DNA of 64,000 nucleotides. Origin: Cherax quadricarinatus. Taxonomy: Eukaryota; Arthropoda; Malacostraca; Decapoda; Parastacidae. Within the stretch, counting starts at the first letter, position 1. Every line of letters begins with the position of its first letter. The position numbers were made by a program, and so were the translations under genes. Below the pieces are notes generated by a model. That model had not been told where the DNA came from. It saw only the letters and a list, made by a program, of their open reading frames with translations, and did no database searches. This document shows positions 39,026-50,477 of the stretch, one piece after another. Where the stretch lies: the NCBI RefSeq assembly GCF_038502225.1, contig NC_091303.1, forward strand, positions 31,639,914-31,703,913. Reading direction: 5' to 3'.

Positions 39026-41364
39026 CAGTGGACCCCCGCATAACGATGGCATCACATAGCGATTATTTCGCATACCGCTTACTTTAATCACAAAATTTTT
39101 GCCGCGCATACCGATTAAAAACCCGCTCACCGATTTTCGTCCGAGACGCGTCCAATGTGCGCCCTCAGCCAGCCTCACATGTGCCGCCCGTGCCATTGTT
39201 TACCAGCCAGCCTCCGCGCTAACATCCAAGCATACACTCGGAATATTTCGTATTATTACAGTGTTTTCGGTGCTGTTTCTGGAAAATAAGTGACCATGGG
39301 CCCCAAGAAAGCTTCTAGTGCCAACCGTACACCAATAAGGGTAAGAATACCCATTGAAATGAAGAAAGAGATTATTGATAAGTATGAAAGTGGAGTGCGT
39401 ATCGCCGACCTAGTCAAGTTGTACAAGAAACCCCAATCAACCATCGCTACTATTGTGGGCACCAAAAAGACAATCAAGGAAGCTGTTCTTGCCAAAGGTT
39501 TAACTGTGTTTTCGAAACAAAGATCGCAAGTGATGGAAGATGTTGAGAGACTCTTATTGGTGTGGATAAATGAAAAACAGCTAGCAGGAGATAGCGTCTC
39601 TCAAGCGATCATATGTGAAAAGGCTAGGAAGTTGCATGAGGATTTAATTAAAAAAATGCCTGCAACTAGTGATGATGTGAGTGAATTTAAGGCCAGCAAA
39701 GGTTGGTTTGAGAGATTTAAGAAGCGTAGTGGCATCCATAGTGTGATAAGGCATGGCGAGGCTGCCAGTTCGGACCACAAAGCGGCTGAAAAATATGTGC
39801 AGGAATTCAAGGAGTACATAGAAACTGAAGGACTGAAACCTGAACAAGTGTTTAATTGTGATGAAACAGGCCTGTTCTGGAAGAAAATGCCAAGCAGGAC
39901 CTACATTACTCAGGAGGAAAAGGCACTCCCAGGACATAAGCCTATGAAAGACAGGCTTACTCTTCTCATGTGTGCCAATGCTACTGGTGATTGCAAAGTG
40001 AAGCCTTTATTAGTGTATCACTCTGAAACTCCCAGAGCGTTCAGGCAAAAGAATGTCCTCAAGGATAATTTGTGTGTGCTGTGGAGGGCAAACAGTAAGG
40101 CATGGGTCACTAGGGAATTTTTCTATAACTGGTTACACCATGCATTTGCCCCCAATGTGAAAGATTACCTAACTGAAAAGAAATTAGAACTTAAGTGCCT
40201 CCTGGTGTTAGACAATGCCCCTGGTCATCCTACAGACGTGGCAGAGCGACTTTATGGGGACATGAGCTTCATTAAGGTGAAGTTTTTGCCTCCTAATACC
40301 ACTCCTCTCCTGCAGCCCATGGACCAGCAGGTTATTTCCAACTTCAAGAAACTGTACACAAAAGCTCTGTTTGAAAGGTGCTTTGTAATGACCTCAGAAA
40401 CTCAACTGACTCTAAGAGAGTTTTGGAGAGATCACTTTAATATCCTCAATTGTGTAAACCTTATAGGTAAGGCTTGGGAGGAAGTGACTAAGAGGACCTT
40501 GAACTCTGCTTGGAAGAAACTGTGGCCAGAATGTGTAGACAAAAGGGATTTTGAAGGGTTTGAGGCTAACCCTGAGAATCCTGTGCCAGTTGAGGAATCC
40601 ATTGTGGCATTGGGAAAGTCCTTGGGGTTGGAGGTTAGTGGGGAGGATGTGGAAGAGTTGGTGGAGGAGGACAATGAAGAACTAACCACTGATGAGCTGA
40701 TAGATCAACTTCAAGAGCAAGAGGCCAGACCTGGGGAAACTGGTTCAGAGGAGGGGAGAGAGAAATTGAAGAAGTTGCCTACTACAAAGATAAAGGAAAT
40801 CTGTGCAAAGTGGCTTGAAGTGCAAACCTTCATGGATGAAAATCACCCTCACACAGCTATTGCAAGCCGTGTTGGCAACCTGTACACTGACAATGTTGTG
40901 AAACACTTTAGGGAAGTGATAAAGGAACGAGAGGTACAGGCCACTATGGACAGATATCTTGTGCGAAAGAAGTCCAGTGACTCTGAAGCTGGCCCTAGTG
41001 GCATTAAAAGAAGAAGGGAAGTAACCCCAGAAAAGGACTTGCTACCTCAAGTCCTAATGGAAGGGGATTCCCCTTCTAAACAGTAAGAAGATAATGCTCT
41101 CCCCTCCTCCCATCCCATCAATCATCACCAGATCTTCAATAAAAGTAAGTGTCATGTAAGTGTGCATGCCTTTTTCAGTTTGTGTGTATTAAAATTAATA
41201 TTTCATGTGGTAAAAAAAAAAATTTTTTCATACTTTTGGGTGTCTTGCACGGATTAATTTTATTTCCATTATTTCTTATGGGGAAAATTCATTCACATAA
41301 CGATTATTTCGCATAACAATTACCCCTCTTGCACGGATTAAAATCGTTAACCGGGGGTCCACTG
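39026..41364 (+). mobile_element. Tigger (pogo superfamily) element, apparently intact
   Basis: 2339 bp with CAGTGGACCCCCGCATAACG and CCGGGGGTCCACTG ends and a TA duplication (39024-39025 and 41365-41366). The site it entered is seen unbroken at 56651-56680. It carries one uninterrupted transposase gene. Confidence 0.97.
39290..41086 (+). CDS. Tigger transposase (TIGD1-like), 598 aa, intact
   Basis: Residues about 10-70 form a CENP-B/pipsqueak-type HTH (KKEIIDKYESGVRIADL), and about 80-150 a second CENP-B-type HTH ending in SKGWFERFKKRSGIHS. The DDE_1 catalytic domain spans about 185-370, with Asp191 (FNCDETGLFW), Asp308 (LVLDNAPGHP) and Asp345 (MDQQVI). The tail is acidic and then basic (SGIKRRREVTPEK). 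The protein binds the terminal repeats and moves the element by cut-and-paste at TA. Polyadenylation signal AATAAA is at 41138-41143. The initiating Met could be MTMGPKK or MGPKK. No stop or shift is seen. Confidence 0.97.
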   Translation: MTMGPKKASSANRTPIRVRIPIEMKKEIIDKYESGVRIADLVKLYKKPQSTIATIVGTKKTIKEAVLAKGLTVFSKQRSQVMEDVERLLLVWINEKQLAGDSVSQAIICEKARKLHEDLIKKMPATSDDVSEFKASKGWFERFKKRSGIHSVIRHGEAASSDHKAAEKYVQEFKEYIETEGLKPEQVFNCDETGLFWKKMPSRTYITQEEKALPGHKPMKDRLTLLMCANATGDCKVKPLLVYHSETPRAFRQKNVLKDNLCVLWRANSKAWVTREFFYNWLHHAFAPNVKDYLTEKKLELKCLLVLDNAPGHPTDVAERLYGDMSFIKVKFLPPNTTPLLQPMDQQVISNFKKLYTKALFERCFVMTSETQLTLREFWRDHFNILNCVNLIGKAWEEVTKRTLNSAWKKLWPECVDKRDFEGFEANPENPVPVEESIVALGKSLGLEVSGEDVEELVEEDNEELTTDELIDQLQEQEARPGETGSEEGREKLKKLPTTKIKEICAKWLEVQTFMDENHPHTAIASRVGNLYTDNVVKHFREVIKEREVQATMDRYLVRKKSSDSEAGPSGIKRRREVTPEKDLLPQVLMEGDSPSKQ

Positions 41365-41366
41365 TA

Positions 41367-42500
41367 TGTGAACAGTATTTAGGTAAAGGTAGGGAAGTTT
41401 TTATTGCATTTATGGATTTAGAAAAGGCATATGATAGAGTGGATAGAGGAGCAATGTGGCAGATGTTGCAAGTATATGGAATAGGTGGTAAGTTATTAAA
41501 TGCTGTAAAGAGTTTTTATGAGGATAGTGAGGCTCAGGTTAGGGTGTGTAGAAGAGAGGGAGACTACTTCCCGGTAAAAGTAGGTCTTAGACAGGGATGA
41601 GTAATGTCACCATGGTTGTTTAATATATTTATAGATGGGGTTGTAAAGGAAGTAAATGCTAGGGTGTTCGGGAGAGGGGTGGGATTAAATTTTGGGGAAT
41701 CAAATTCAAAATGGGAATTGACACAGTTACTTTTTGCTGATGATACTGTGCTTATGGGAGATTCTAAAGAAAAATTGCAAAGGTTAGTGGATGAGTTTGG
41801 GAATGTGTGTAAAGGTAGAAAGTTGAAAGTGAACATAGAAAAGAGTAAGGTGATGAGGGTATCAAATGATTTAGATAAAGAAAAATTGGATATCAAATTG
41901 GGGAGGAGGAGTATGGAAGAAGTGAATGTTTTCAGATACTTGGGAGTTGACGTGTCGGCGGATGGATTTATGAAGGATGAGGTTAATCATAGAATTGATG
42001 AGGGAAAAAAGGTGAGTGGTGCGTTGAGGTATATGTGGAGTCAAAAATCGTTATCTATGGAGGCAAAGAAGGGAATGTATGAAAGTATAGTAGTACCAAC
42101 ACTCTTATATGGGTGTGAAGCTTGGGTGGTAAATGCAGCAGCGAGGAGACGGTTGGAGGCAGTGATGTCCTGTTTAAGGGCAATGTGTGGTGTAAATATT
42201 ATGCAGAAAATTCGGAGTGTGGAAATTAGGAAAAGGTGTGGAGTTAATAAAAGTATTAGTCAGAGGGCAGAAGAGGGGTTGTTGAGGTGGTTTGGTCATT
42301 TATAGAGAATGGATCAAAGTAGAATGACATGGAAAGCATATAAATCTATAGGGGAAGGAAGGCGGTGTAGGGGTCGTCCTCGAAAGGGTTGGAGAGAGGG
42401 GGTAAAGGAGGTTTTGTGGGCAAGGGGCTTGGGCTTCCAGCAAGCGTGTGTGAGCGTGTTAGATAGGAGTGAATGGAAACGAATGGTATTGTGCCTTTTT
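41367..42500 (+). pseudogene. RTE LINE reverse transcriptase, C-terminal part (broken)
   Basis: It continues the LINE ORF with MDLEKAYDRVDRGAMW, FPVKVGLRQG, then a stop (TGA at 41598-41600, replacing Cys), MSPWLFNIFIDGVV, the catalytic FADDTVLMGD and LYGCEAWVVNAAARRRLEAV. A 3-base loss at 42163 removes one residue, and a stop at 42303 precedes GRRCRGRPRKGW. It is homologous to 56640-57790. Confidence 0.9.
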
Positions 42501-43073
42501 GTTATTTATGAAACGAATGGTATTTGGGACCTGACGATCTGTTGGAGTGTGAGCAGGGTAATATTTAGTGAAGGGATTCAGGGAAACCGGTTATTTTCAT
42601 ATAGTCGGACTTGAGTCCTGGAAATGGGAAGTACAGTGCCTGCACTTTAAAGGAGGGGTTTGGGATATTGGCAGTTTGGAGGGATATGTTGTGTATCTTT
42701 ATATGTGTATGCTTCTAAACTGTTGTATTTTGAGCACCTCTGCAAAAACAGTGATAATGTGTGAGTGTGGTGAAAGTGTTGAATGATGAAAGTATTTTCT
42801 TTTTGGGGAATTTCTTTCTTTTTTGGGTCACCCTGCCTCGGTGGGAGACAGCCGACTTGTTGAAAAAAAAAAAATCAGTAGCATGACTGACAGCTAATGT
42901 GGATGCTGTCATCATTGCACTTAGAGTAAATACTATTGGCATTGGTTCATATTGACTAATTTTGATGGTTTGGTATTGGCAAAAACTTAGATATTGTCAG
43001 ATCACTATTAAATGGAATTTTAATTATTCTAATAGTCTTTGCTTTACATTTATTTGCATGTTTATGTTTGCAG

Positions 43074-43332
43074 GCCTACCTTTAGTAGATTTCAGCAAAC
43101 CTCCACCAGGATTCCCAGTTGAGGAGCAGAAAGAAAACCTTGTACCAACTGTGCCATACTATGAACTACCTGCTGGACTCATGGCACCACTGGTCAAGAT
43201 GGAACACCACAAGTACATGCCACTGAACCCCTCTGACTTGAGACTTCCTCCTCCAACTCCACCGAGTGATAGGTTGTTGAGAGCCGTTGAGAATTTCTAT
43301 GCCCCACCATCTCACGAGAAACCTCGGAACAG
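43074..43332 (+). CDS. CHERP: CHERP homologue, coding exon (conserved block before the RS region)
   Basis: Starting from the split codon with the upstream exon (G), it reads LPLVDFSKPPPGFPVEEQKE and later YYELPAGLMAPLVKMEHHKY, then LRLPPPTPPSDRLLRAVENF and YAPPSHEKPRNR. The order LPAGLM-PLV, then LPPP-PPS-RLL-AVE-FY-PPSH-RPRN, is characteristic of vertebrate and insect CHERP just before its Arg/Ser-rich region. The acceptor is TTTGCAG and the donor GTACTT, leaving two bases of a split codon (AG), which fits the next residue Ser. The RS and G-patch exons are not in the window. Confidence 0.9.
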
Positions 43333-43396
43333 GTACTTTAGTTGCTCCTTCAGTTATTTTAGTGTATTTAAGTGTAGCAGGTTTAAGTGATGTACC

Positions 43397-43862
43397 TGTG
43401 GACACAAAGAATGTTATCCCCTGGAGGCAAAAAAGGGAAATGCATGAGAGTAAAGTGGTACCAATACTCTAATGTGGGTGTGAAGCATGGATTGTGAATG
43501 TTGTGGTGATGAAGAGGCTGATGGCAGTGTAGATGCCATGTCTAAGGGCAATGTGTGATATAAATATTATGCAGAGAATTCATAGTTTGGAAATTAGGAG
43601 GTGGTGCAGGATTATTAAAAGTATTTAGAGGGCTAAGGGATTCAGGGAAAACAGTTAGTTGGACTTGGAGTCCTGAAGGTAGGAAGTACAGTGTCTGCAC
43701 TCTGAAGGATGAGTGAGGATATTTGCAGTTTGGAGGAGTATCTAGTCTGTGGTATTGGCATACCTCTGGCAATTCTGAAAGAGTGAATAATGGTGAAAGT
43801 GTTTCTTCTTTTTTGCATCACCCTACCTTTGTGAGAGATGGCTGGTGTCCTAAAAAAATAAA
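43397..43862 (+). mobile_element. Old RTE LINE 3' fragment
   Basis: Decayed C-terminal coding sequence (AATGTGGGTGTGAAGCATGG, AGGGCAATGTGTGATATAA) is followed by a 3' end TTTTTTGCATCACCCTACCT. It is much more diverged than the other copies and lies about 65 bp after the CHERP exon. Confidence 0.75.
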
Positions 43863-44074
43863 AGTATAACACCATTTTAAGACTTTTTTGTGGGAAAAAT
43901 ATTACATGGTTAATGAATATAAATGTGAAATACTTCATATATTTGAGTTGCAGTTTGGGATACTTTGGGATACTTTTTCTCTATGTATGTGTATACACAT
44001 TTGTATTGTTATATATTTGTATTGTTATCCTATGTAGTGCATTTAAGATTTATGTTCATATATCAGTACCAATA

Positions 44075-45029
44075 CAGTGGAACCTCAGTTTTCATCTGCC
44101 CCAGTTTTCATAGGATTCAGTTTACGACGACTTTTTCCCTTGAAATTTTGTCCCAGTTTTCGTACCTCACCTCGGTTTTCGTAGAGTTGAAATGGTCCAT
44201 ACCGAACATGTCCGCCTGCTCGCACGCATCACTCGGCCACTCATGCGCCAAGTGACTCAGTCTGCCTTTGTTTATCATTGAGTGAGCATCATCCGGATGT
44301 GAGTGGCTAGGATATGGAAGAGTTGGTGGACGACCACAGGGAAGAGCTAACCACTGAAGAGCTGCAACACCTTCAACTGAAACAGCAACAGACTGCAGCT
44401 GAGGAAATTGCTTCAGAGGAGGAGGAGGATGAAGAGAGACGGGAGAATGTGCCTTCTTCAGTGATTAAGGACGTGTGCAAAGTGGAGTGAGTTGCAAAAT
44501 TTTGTGGAGAAATATCACCCTAACAAAGCTGTTGCAAGCCGTGTCTGCAATATGTTCAGTGACAGTACTTTGCCAGAAACAGACCTCTCTGGACAGATAT
44601 TTTGTGCGACGGGTACTGTGACTCTCAAGCTGGTCTTAGTGCCAGTAAAAGACAAAGAAGTGAAGTAACCCCAGCTAGGGCCTTGATACCTGAATTCCTT
44701 ATGAAAGAGGACTCCTCTTCCAAACAATAACCTCTCCTCTTCCCCCTCCCCTCCTCGCCGTCTTCCATGCACCAACAAGAGTCTTCAATAAACGTAAAAG
44801 TAATGTTAAATGTTCATTTATCCATTTCATTTGTCATTTATATTTATTTTTCATTTTTTTTTCTGTATGTAAAACTATAGTTATTCTCTGTAAAATGTAT
44901 TTTTTGTTAATATTTTTTGGGTGTTTGGAACGGATTAATTGGATTTACATTATTTCTTATGGGAAATATTGCTTTAGTTTTCATCAGACTTTCTGGAACG
45001 AACTAATCACGAAAACCGAGGTTCCACTG
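44075..45029 (+). mobile_element. Decayed Tigger-like element (CAGTGGAACCTCAGTTTTC ends), 955 bp
   Basis: TA-flanked (44073-44074 and 45030-45031). Inverted ends include GAAAACCGAGGTTCCACTG. The inside keeps pieces of a Tigger C-terminal region (about 44310-44730: EELVDDHREELTTEELQ-like acidic stretch and SSKQ-like end). The DDE region is absent. Confidence 0.8.
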
Positions 45030-45355
45030 TACAGTACAGTGATATATATATATATATTTTTTTTTTGTTTTTTTCAACAAGTCGGCCGTCTCCCACCGAG
45101 GCAGGGTGACCCAAAAAAGAAAGAAAATCCCCAAAAAGAAAATACTTTCATCATCATTCAACACTTTCACCTCACTCACACATAATCACTGTTTTTGCAT
45201 TCTCCTAATTTCCACACTCCGAATTTTCTTGCATAATATTTACACCACACATTGCCCTTAGACAGGACATCTCCACTGCCTCCAACCGTCTCCTCGCTGC
45301 TGCATTTACCACCCAAGCTTCACATCCATATAAGAGTGTTGGTACTACTATACTT

Positions 45356-46968
45356 TCATACATTCCCTTCTTTGCTTCCATAGATAACATTTTTTGACTC
45401 CACATATACCTCAACGCACCACTCACCTTTTTTTCCCTCATCAATTCTATGATTAACCTCATCCTTCATAAATCCATCCGCCGACACGTCAACTCCCAAG
45501 TATCTGAAAACATTCACTTCTTCCATACTCCTCCTCCCCAATTTGATATCCAATTTTTCTTTATCTAAATCATTTGATACCCTCATCACCTTACTCTTTT
45601 CTATGTTCACTTTCAACTTTCTACCTTTACACACATTCTCAAACTCATCCACTAACCTTTGCAATTTTTCTTTAGAATCTCCCATAAGCACAGTATCATC
45701 AGCAAAAAGTAACTGTGTCAATTCCCATTTTGAATTTGATTCCCCATAATTTAATCCCACCCCTCTCCCGAACACCCTAGCATTTACTTCTTTTACAACC
45801 CCATCTATAAATATATTAAACAACCATGGTGACATTACACATCCCTGTCTAAGACCTACTTTTACCGGGAAGTATTCTCCCTCTCTTCTACACACCCTAA
45901 CCTGAGCCTCACTATCCTCATAAAAGCTCTTTACAGCATTTAGTAACTTACTACCTATTCCATATACTTGCAACATCTGCCACATTGCTCCTCTATCCAC
46001 TCTATCATATGCCTTTTCTAAATCCATAAATGCAATAAAAACTTCCCTACCTTTATCTAAATACTGTTCACATATATGCTTCAATGTAAACACTTGATCT
46101 ACACGTCCCCTACCCAGTCTGAAGCCTCCTTGCTCATCCGCAATCCTACATTCTGTCTTACCTCTAATTCTTTCAATTATAACCCTACCGTATACTTTTC
46201 CTGGTATACTCAGTAAACTTATTCCTCTATAATTTTTACAATCTCTTTTGTCCCCCTTCCCTTTATATAAAGGGACTATACATGCTCTCCGCCAATCCCT
46301 AGGTACCTTCCCCTCTTTCATACATTTATTAAACAAAAGTACCAACCACTCCAACACTATATCCCCCCCTGCTTTTAACATTTCTGTCATGATCCCATCA
46401 GTTCCAGCTGCTTTACCCCCTTTCATTCTACGTAATGCCTCACGTACCTCCACCACACTTACATTCTTCACTCCTTCACTCCTAAAAGATGGTATACCTC
46501 CCTGGCCAGTGCATGAAATTACTGCCTCCCTTTCTTCCTCAACATTTAAAAGTTCCTCAAAATATTCTTGCCATCTACCTAATACCTCCCTTTCCCCATC
46601 TACTAACTCCCCTAGTCTGTTTTTAACTGACAAATCCATACTTTCCCTAGGCTTTCTTAACTTGTTTAACTCACTCCAAAATTTTTTCTTATTTTCATTA
46701 AAATTTCTTGACAGTGCCTCTCCCACTCTTTCATCTGCTCTCCTTTTGCACTCTCTCACCACTCTCTTCACCTTTCTTTTACTCTCCATATACTCTGCTC
46801 TTCTTATAACACTTCTGCTTTGTAAAAACCTCTCGTAAGCTACCTTTTTCTCTTTTATCACACCCTTTACTTCATCATTCCACCAATCACTCCTCTTTCC
46901 TCCTGCCCCCACCCTCCTGTAACCACAAACTTCTGCCCCATATTCTAATACTGCATTTTTAACCCTTT
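45356..46968 (-). pseudogene. RTE LINE reverse transcriptase part, long open frame
   Basis: About 537 codons read without a break from NAVLEYGAEVCGYRRVGAG through KRSDWWNDEVKGVIKEKK, GTDGIMTEMLKAG, GFRLGRGRVDQVFTLKHI, LEKAYDRVDRGAMWQML, GLRQGCVMSPWLFNIF and the catalytic FADDTVLMGD to GVDVSADGFMKDEV. It shifts frame near 45434 and lacks the C-terminal REGV region. It lies downstream of the MITE, so it is severed from the endonuclease. Confidence 0.9.
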
Positions 46969-46972
46969 CAGG

Positions 46973-48037
46973 GTCCAAGGCCCAAATCTGGAGTCACGCA
47001 CCAGTGTCCAAGAATTTAAAAAAAAAAAATTTGTTATTTTTTCTTATGAAATCGTAGAGAATCTTTTTGTGAAGGTAATAAAACAAAAAGTACGAAATTT
47101 GGTGGAAAATTGACGAAATTATGCTCTCGCGAATTTTGATGTGTCAGCGATATTTACGAATCGGCGATTTTGCCGACTTTGACTCCCATTTTAGGCCAAT
47201 TACATTATTCCAATCAACCAAATTCTTAGCTATTTCACTAGTATTACTTCTATTCTATCGATTGAGCACAAGAAATCGCCAAGTCAACTGTTTCAACTAC
47301 AAAATAAAGTGATCGGAAATTGTTAATTTGGCCAATTTAACACAAAGTTCAAAATATTCCAATTTCAAAATAGGGTCCAGAATAAACAATGTAGGCATTC
47401 CTGGCACTAAACTAACATTTCCTCTGTTCATTAGTTATGTTTTGAGGCTTTACAAATAAATTCCATTTTGATTTTTTATTCACATAATGAATTTTTGTTC
47501 ACACCAAAAAATAGAAGATTTACTGTTATGCAGTACTGTAATAATTGTATAAATATCATCACCATATTTGTGAATGTATATTAGACCCACCAGCTGACGT
47601 GTATTAGATGTGTGAGGTCGTTTGTTTACTCTTGAATATCGGCAAAAATTTAACATTTCTGCTATTTTGAGCTCAGTTTCAAGCCATTTCCTGTGCTAAA
47701 ACCAATCAAAATCATCTCTATTTCTGTAATATGTCTTCCATTCTATCAAATGAGACCAAGAAATCGCAAATACAACTATAAAAAACATACGAAAAAACAC
47801 TGCAAAGTTGCTGTTTTAATCGAAAAATCATGATTTCAGTTTTTTTCTCTCATTATACACAGTGTGCTGCAGGATCTGTTTTATGTGGTGCACACATACC
47901 ACATAGATGTATTCTCTCATATCTAGGCCCAAATGTACCACTCACAGTTTATCAGAGTGAGCTGAGCTCATGGCGTAGATCTACGGTTTGGACACTCACC
48001 GTAAAGCCGTAGATCTACGGGACGGACCCTGAAAGGG
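46973..48037. mobile_element. piggyBac-type MITE, type 1, 1065 bp
   Basis: TTAA at 46969-46972 and 48038-48041; ends CCCTTTCAGGGTCC and GGACCCTGAAAGGG. It is inserted in the LINE; the unbroken site GTTTTAAAAATGC is at about 38132-38144 in another LINE copy. Its inverse is similar to 21906-22980. It is non-coding. Confidence 0.95.
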
Positions 48038-48041
48038 TTAA

Positions 48042-48934
48042 AACTATTCCAACCCTCTTCAACCCCCGCACTACTCATCTTTGCACTAGCCCACCTTTCT
48101 GCCAATAGTCGCTTATATCTCGCCCGAACTTCCTCCTCCCTTAGTTTATACACTTTCACCTCCCTCTTACTTGTTGTTGCCACCTTCCTCTTTTCCCATC
48201 TACCTCTTACTCTAACTGTAGCTACAACTAAATAATGATCCGATATATCAGTTGCCCCTCTATAAACATGTACATCCTGGAGCCTACCCATCAACCTTTT
48301 ATCCACCAATACATAATCTAACAAACTACTTTCATTACGTGCTACATCATACCTTGTATATTTATATATCCTCTTTTTCGTAAAATATGTATTACTTATT
48401 ACCAAATTTCTTTCTACACATAGCTCAATTAAAGGCTCCCCATTTACATTTACCCCTGGCACCCCAAATTTACCTACTACTCCCTCCATAACATTTTTAC
48501 CCACTTTAGCATTGAAATCCCCAACCACCATTACTCTCACACTTGATTCAAAACTCCCCACGCATTCACTCAACATTTCCCAGAATCTCTCTCTCTCTCT
48601 CCTCTACACTTGTCTCTTCTCCAGGTGCATACATGCTTACTATAACCCACTTTTCACATCCAATCTTTATTTTACTCCACATAATCCTTGAATTTATACA
48701 TTTGTAGTCCCTCTTTTCCTGCCATAGCTTATCCTTCAACATTATTGCTACTCCTTCTTTAGCTCTAACTCTAACTGACCTAATCCCATTTATTCCTCTC
48801 CATTGAAACTCTCCCACCCCCTTCAGCTTTGTTTCACTTAAAGCCAGGACATCCAGTTTCTTCTCATTCATAACATCCACAATCATCTCTTTCTTATCAT
48901 TTGCACAACATCCACGCACATTCAGACTTCCCAC
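48042..48934 (-). pseudogene. RTE LINE endonuclease part (frameshifted)
   Basis: It starts MGSLNVRGCCANDKKEMIVD and shows DVLALSETKLKGVGEF, IMWSKIKIGCEKWVIV and VVGDFNAKVGKNVMEGVVGK. The frame slips at a GA-repeat (48585-48602). SSLLDYVLVDKRL and GATDISDHYLVVATVRV are retained, so APE-type catalytic motifs are present. Confidence 0.9.
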
Positions 48935-49347
48935 TTTGACAATTTTCTTCTTATTCTTTTTAGTAATCTTTACAGGAAAAGGGGTTACTAGCCCATTGTT
49001 CCCGGCATTTTAGTTGACTTTTACAACACGCATGGCTTATGGAGGAAAGATTCTTATTCCACTTCCCCATGGATATAAAAGGAAAAGTAATAAGACCAAG
49101 AACTATTAAGATAAAATCAAAGAAAACTCAGATGAGTGTGTATAAATAAACGTGTACATGTATGTGTAGTGTGACCTAAGTGTAAGTAGAAGTAGCAAGA
49201 CATGCCTGTAATCTTGCATATTTATGAGACAGACAAAGACACCAGCAATCCTACCATCATGTAAAACAACTACAGGCTTTCGTTTTACACTCACTTGGCA
49301 GGACGGTAGTACCTCCCTGGGTGGTTGCTGTCTACCAACCTACTACC

Positions 49348-49348
<1 letters not shown>

Positions 49349-49410
<62 letters not shown>
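49349..49410. repeat. CA microsatellite abutting the assembly gap
   Basis: An uninterrupted CA run followed by TATATAT, then the gap. Confidence 0.95.
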
Positions 49411-49510
49411 NNNNNNNNNNNNNNNNNNNNNNNNNNNNNNNNNNNNNNNNNNNNNNNNNNNNNNNNNNNNNNNNNNNNNNNNNNNNNNNNNNNNNNNNNN
49501 NNNNNNNNNN
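49411..49510. other. Assembly gap, 100 N
   Basis: Exactly 100 unknown bases, the usual placeholder size. The true length is unknown, and reading frames crossing it mean nothing. Confidence 0.99.
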
Positions 49511-49780
49511 GTAGGGTGACAGGTTAGTATTTATTGTAAGAGGTCAGGTATAGTAGCCCACCTGGCCACCCCACCTACACGTAATATACTATGACAATTA
49601 AAGTGCCCCAGAGCAATAAAATGCATATACAGTACACTCATTACCTACCTTAAAATATTTGTAATCTTAATGTAGGGTGAGAGGTAAGTAGTATTTATTG
49701 TAAGAGGTCAGTTGTGGTAGGTATGGCCTCCCCACCCCCACGTAATATACATTTAAAGCTCCATAGAGCGATAGAATGTA
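49511..49780. mobile_element. F2 element fragment
   Basis: GTAGGGTGACAGGTTAGTAT and CACCCCACCTACACGTAATA resemble the interior of F2 (compare 596-760 and 29270-29420). The left side is lost in the gap. Confidence 0.65.
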
Positions 49781-50477
49781 CAGTGGAACCTCAACTTAGG
49801 AGTATAATCCGTTCTGTGACCCAGCTTGTAACTCGGTTTGCTCACATATCAAATCAGTTTTCCTCATTTAAATTAATTGAAATGCCATTAATCCAGTCCA
49901 GTGGAATTCCTGCTCTCTGTAGGCAGGACAAAATACTTGAATATCAACTCTATGGCTTATTTATCTATCATAATTCATCTAATATGATTTAATAAACAAT
50001 ATAATTAACACAAAAACATGATTTATACTCTAGAATGAATAAAATAGGCCATAATATGGCGAGAAATGGTGGCGGCGACAGTGTCCGCCATTCCCTCTCC
50101 CACTCTCAATGTAGTATCTTCCCATGCTCTTATTATAAGAGAAAATGGATTGTGTGTGAGGCTAACTGCACTAGATCACTAGTTTCCTAAGGAAAACACT
50201 GAAACAATATATTTATAAATAAATATTTTATAAAAACATAATAGAGAATGTAAAGAAATAAACAGTTTATATAAATTGTATACTTACACACTGGGAGCAG
50301 AGATGGTGGTAGAGGTTCAGGGTGGGAGATAGGCAGTGTGGCATATGATGTCAGTGGCCCTATAAACCTCCAACAACATTGGAGGAGTTAGTTTCGTTTC
50401 GTCCTTTTTCTATTGCTTAATCGCTTAACTTACTTGCTACACTTTAATGCTGAACTTAACTGATACAATTTGTTGTA
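49781..50477 (+). mobile_element. Tigger-like element (CAGTGGAACCTCAACTTAGG end)
   Basis: The left end follows GTA, and the interior matches the inverse of 1-233. No right terminus was recognised before the next CAGTGGACCC at 50478, so the end is provisional. No ORF is seen. Confidence 0.55.

Larger units (their letters stand above)
37006..42880 (+). mobile_element. RTE-type LINE (subfamily A), interrupted by Tigger 39026-41364
   Basis: The 5' UTR (ATTTATTTATACACACTCATC onward) matches the minus-strand copy near 49150. The 3' end is GGTCACCCTGCCTCGGTGGG with a poly-A tail at 42867-42878. Endonuclease and reverse transcriptase regions are present but broken. It appears 5'-truncated by about 200 bp compared with the copy ending at 49352. 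Confidence 0.9.
11394..43073 (+). other. CHERP: CHERP intron, about 31.7 kb, filled with transposons
   Basis: The donor GTATGA follows the exon at 11393, and the acceptor TTTGCAG precedes 43074. The phases agree (phase 1). No further exon with CHERP-like reading was recognised between them, although a short exon could be missed. Non-TE sequence is limited to small pieces such as 11394-11419, 21331-21441 and 42880-43073. Confidence 0.65.
45057..49352 (-). mobile_element. RTE-type LINE (subfamily A), near full length, split by a piggyBac MITE
   Basis: The forward strand begins with the inverted poly-A/CACCGAGGCAGGGTGACC end. It then jumps from the 3' UTR to the C-terminal coding region (deletion of roughly 500 bp near 45198) and continues through RT and endonuclease to the 5' UTR, which reaches the CA repeat at 49352. 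The MITE 46973-48037 lies in its linker region. This copy shows the longest 5' UTR of the family in this window. Confidence 0.9.

Noticed and set aside
46248..46838. 196-codon plus-strand ORF
   Set aside because: It is antisense to the RTE LINE reverse-transcriptase frame, with low-complexity Ser/Leu/Thr composition.
49224..49527. ORFs running through the assembly gap
   Set aside because: They consist of CA-repeat translation and unknown residues.
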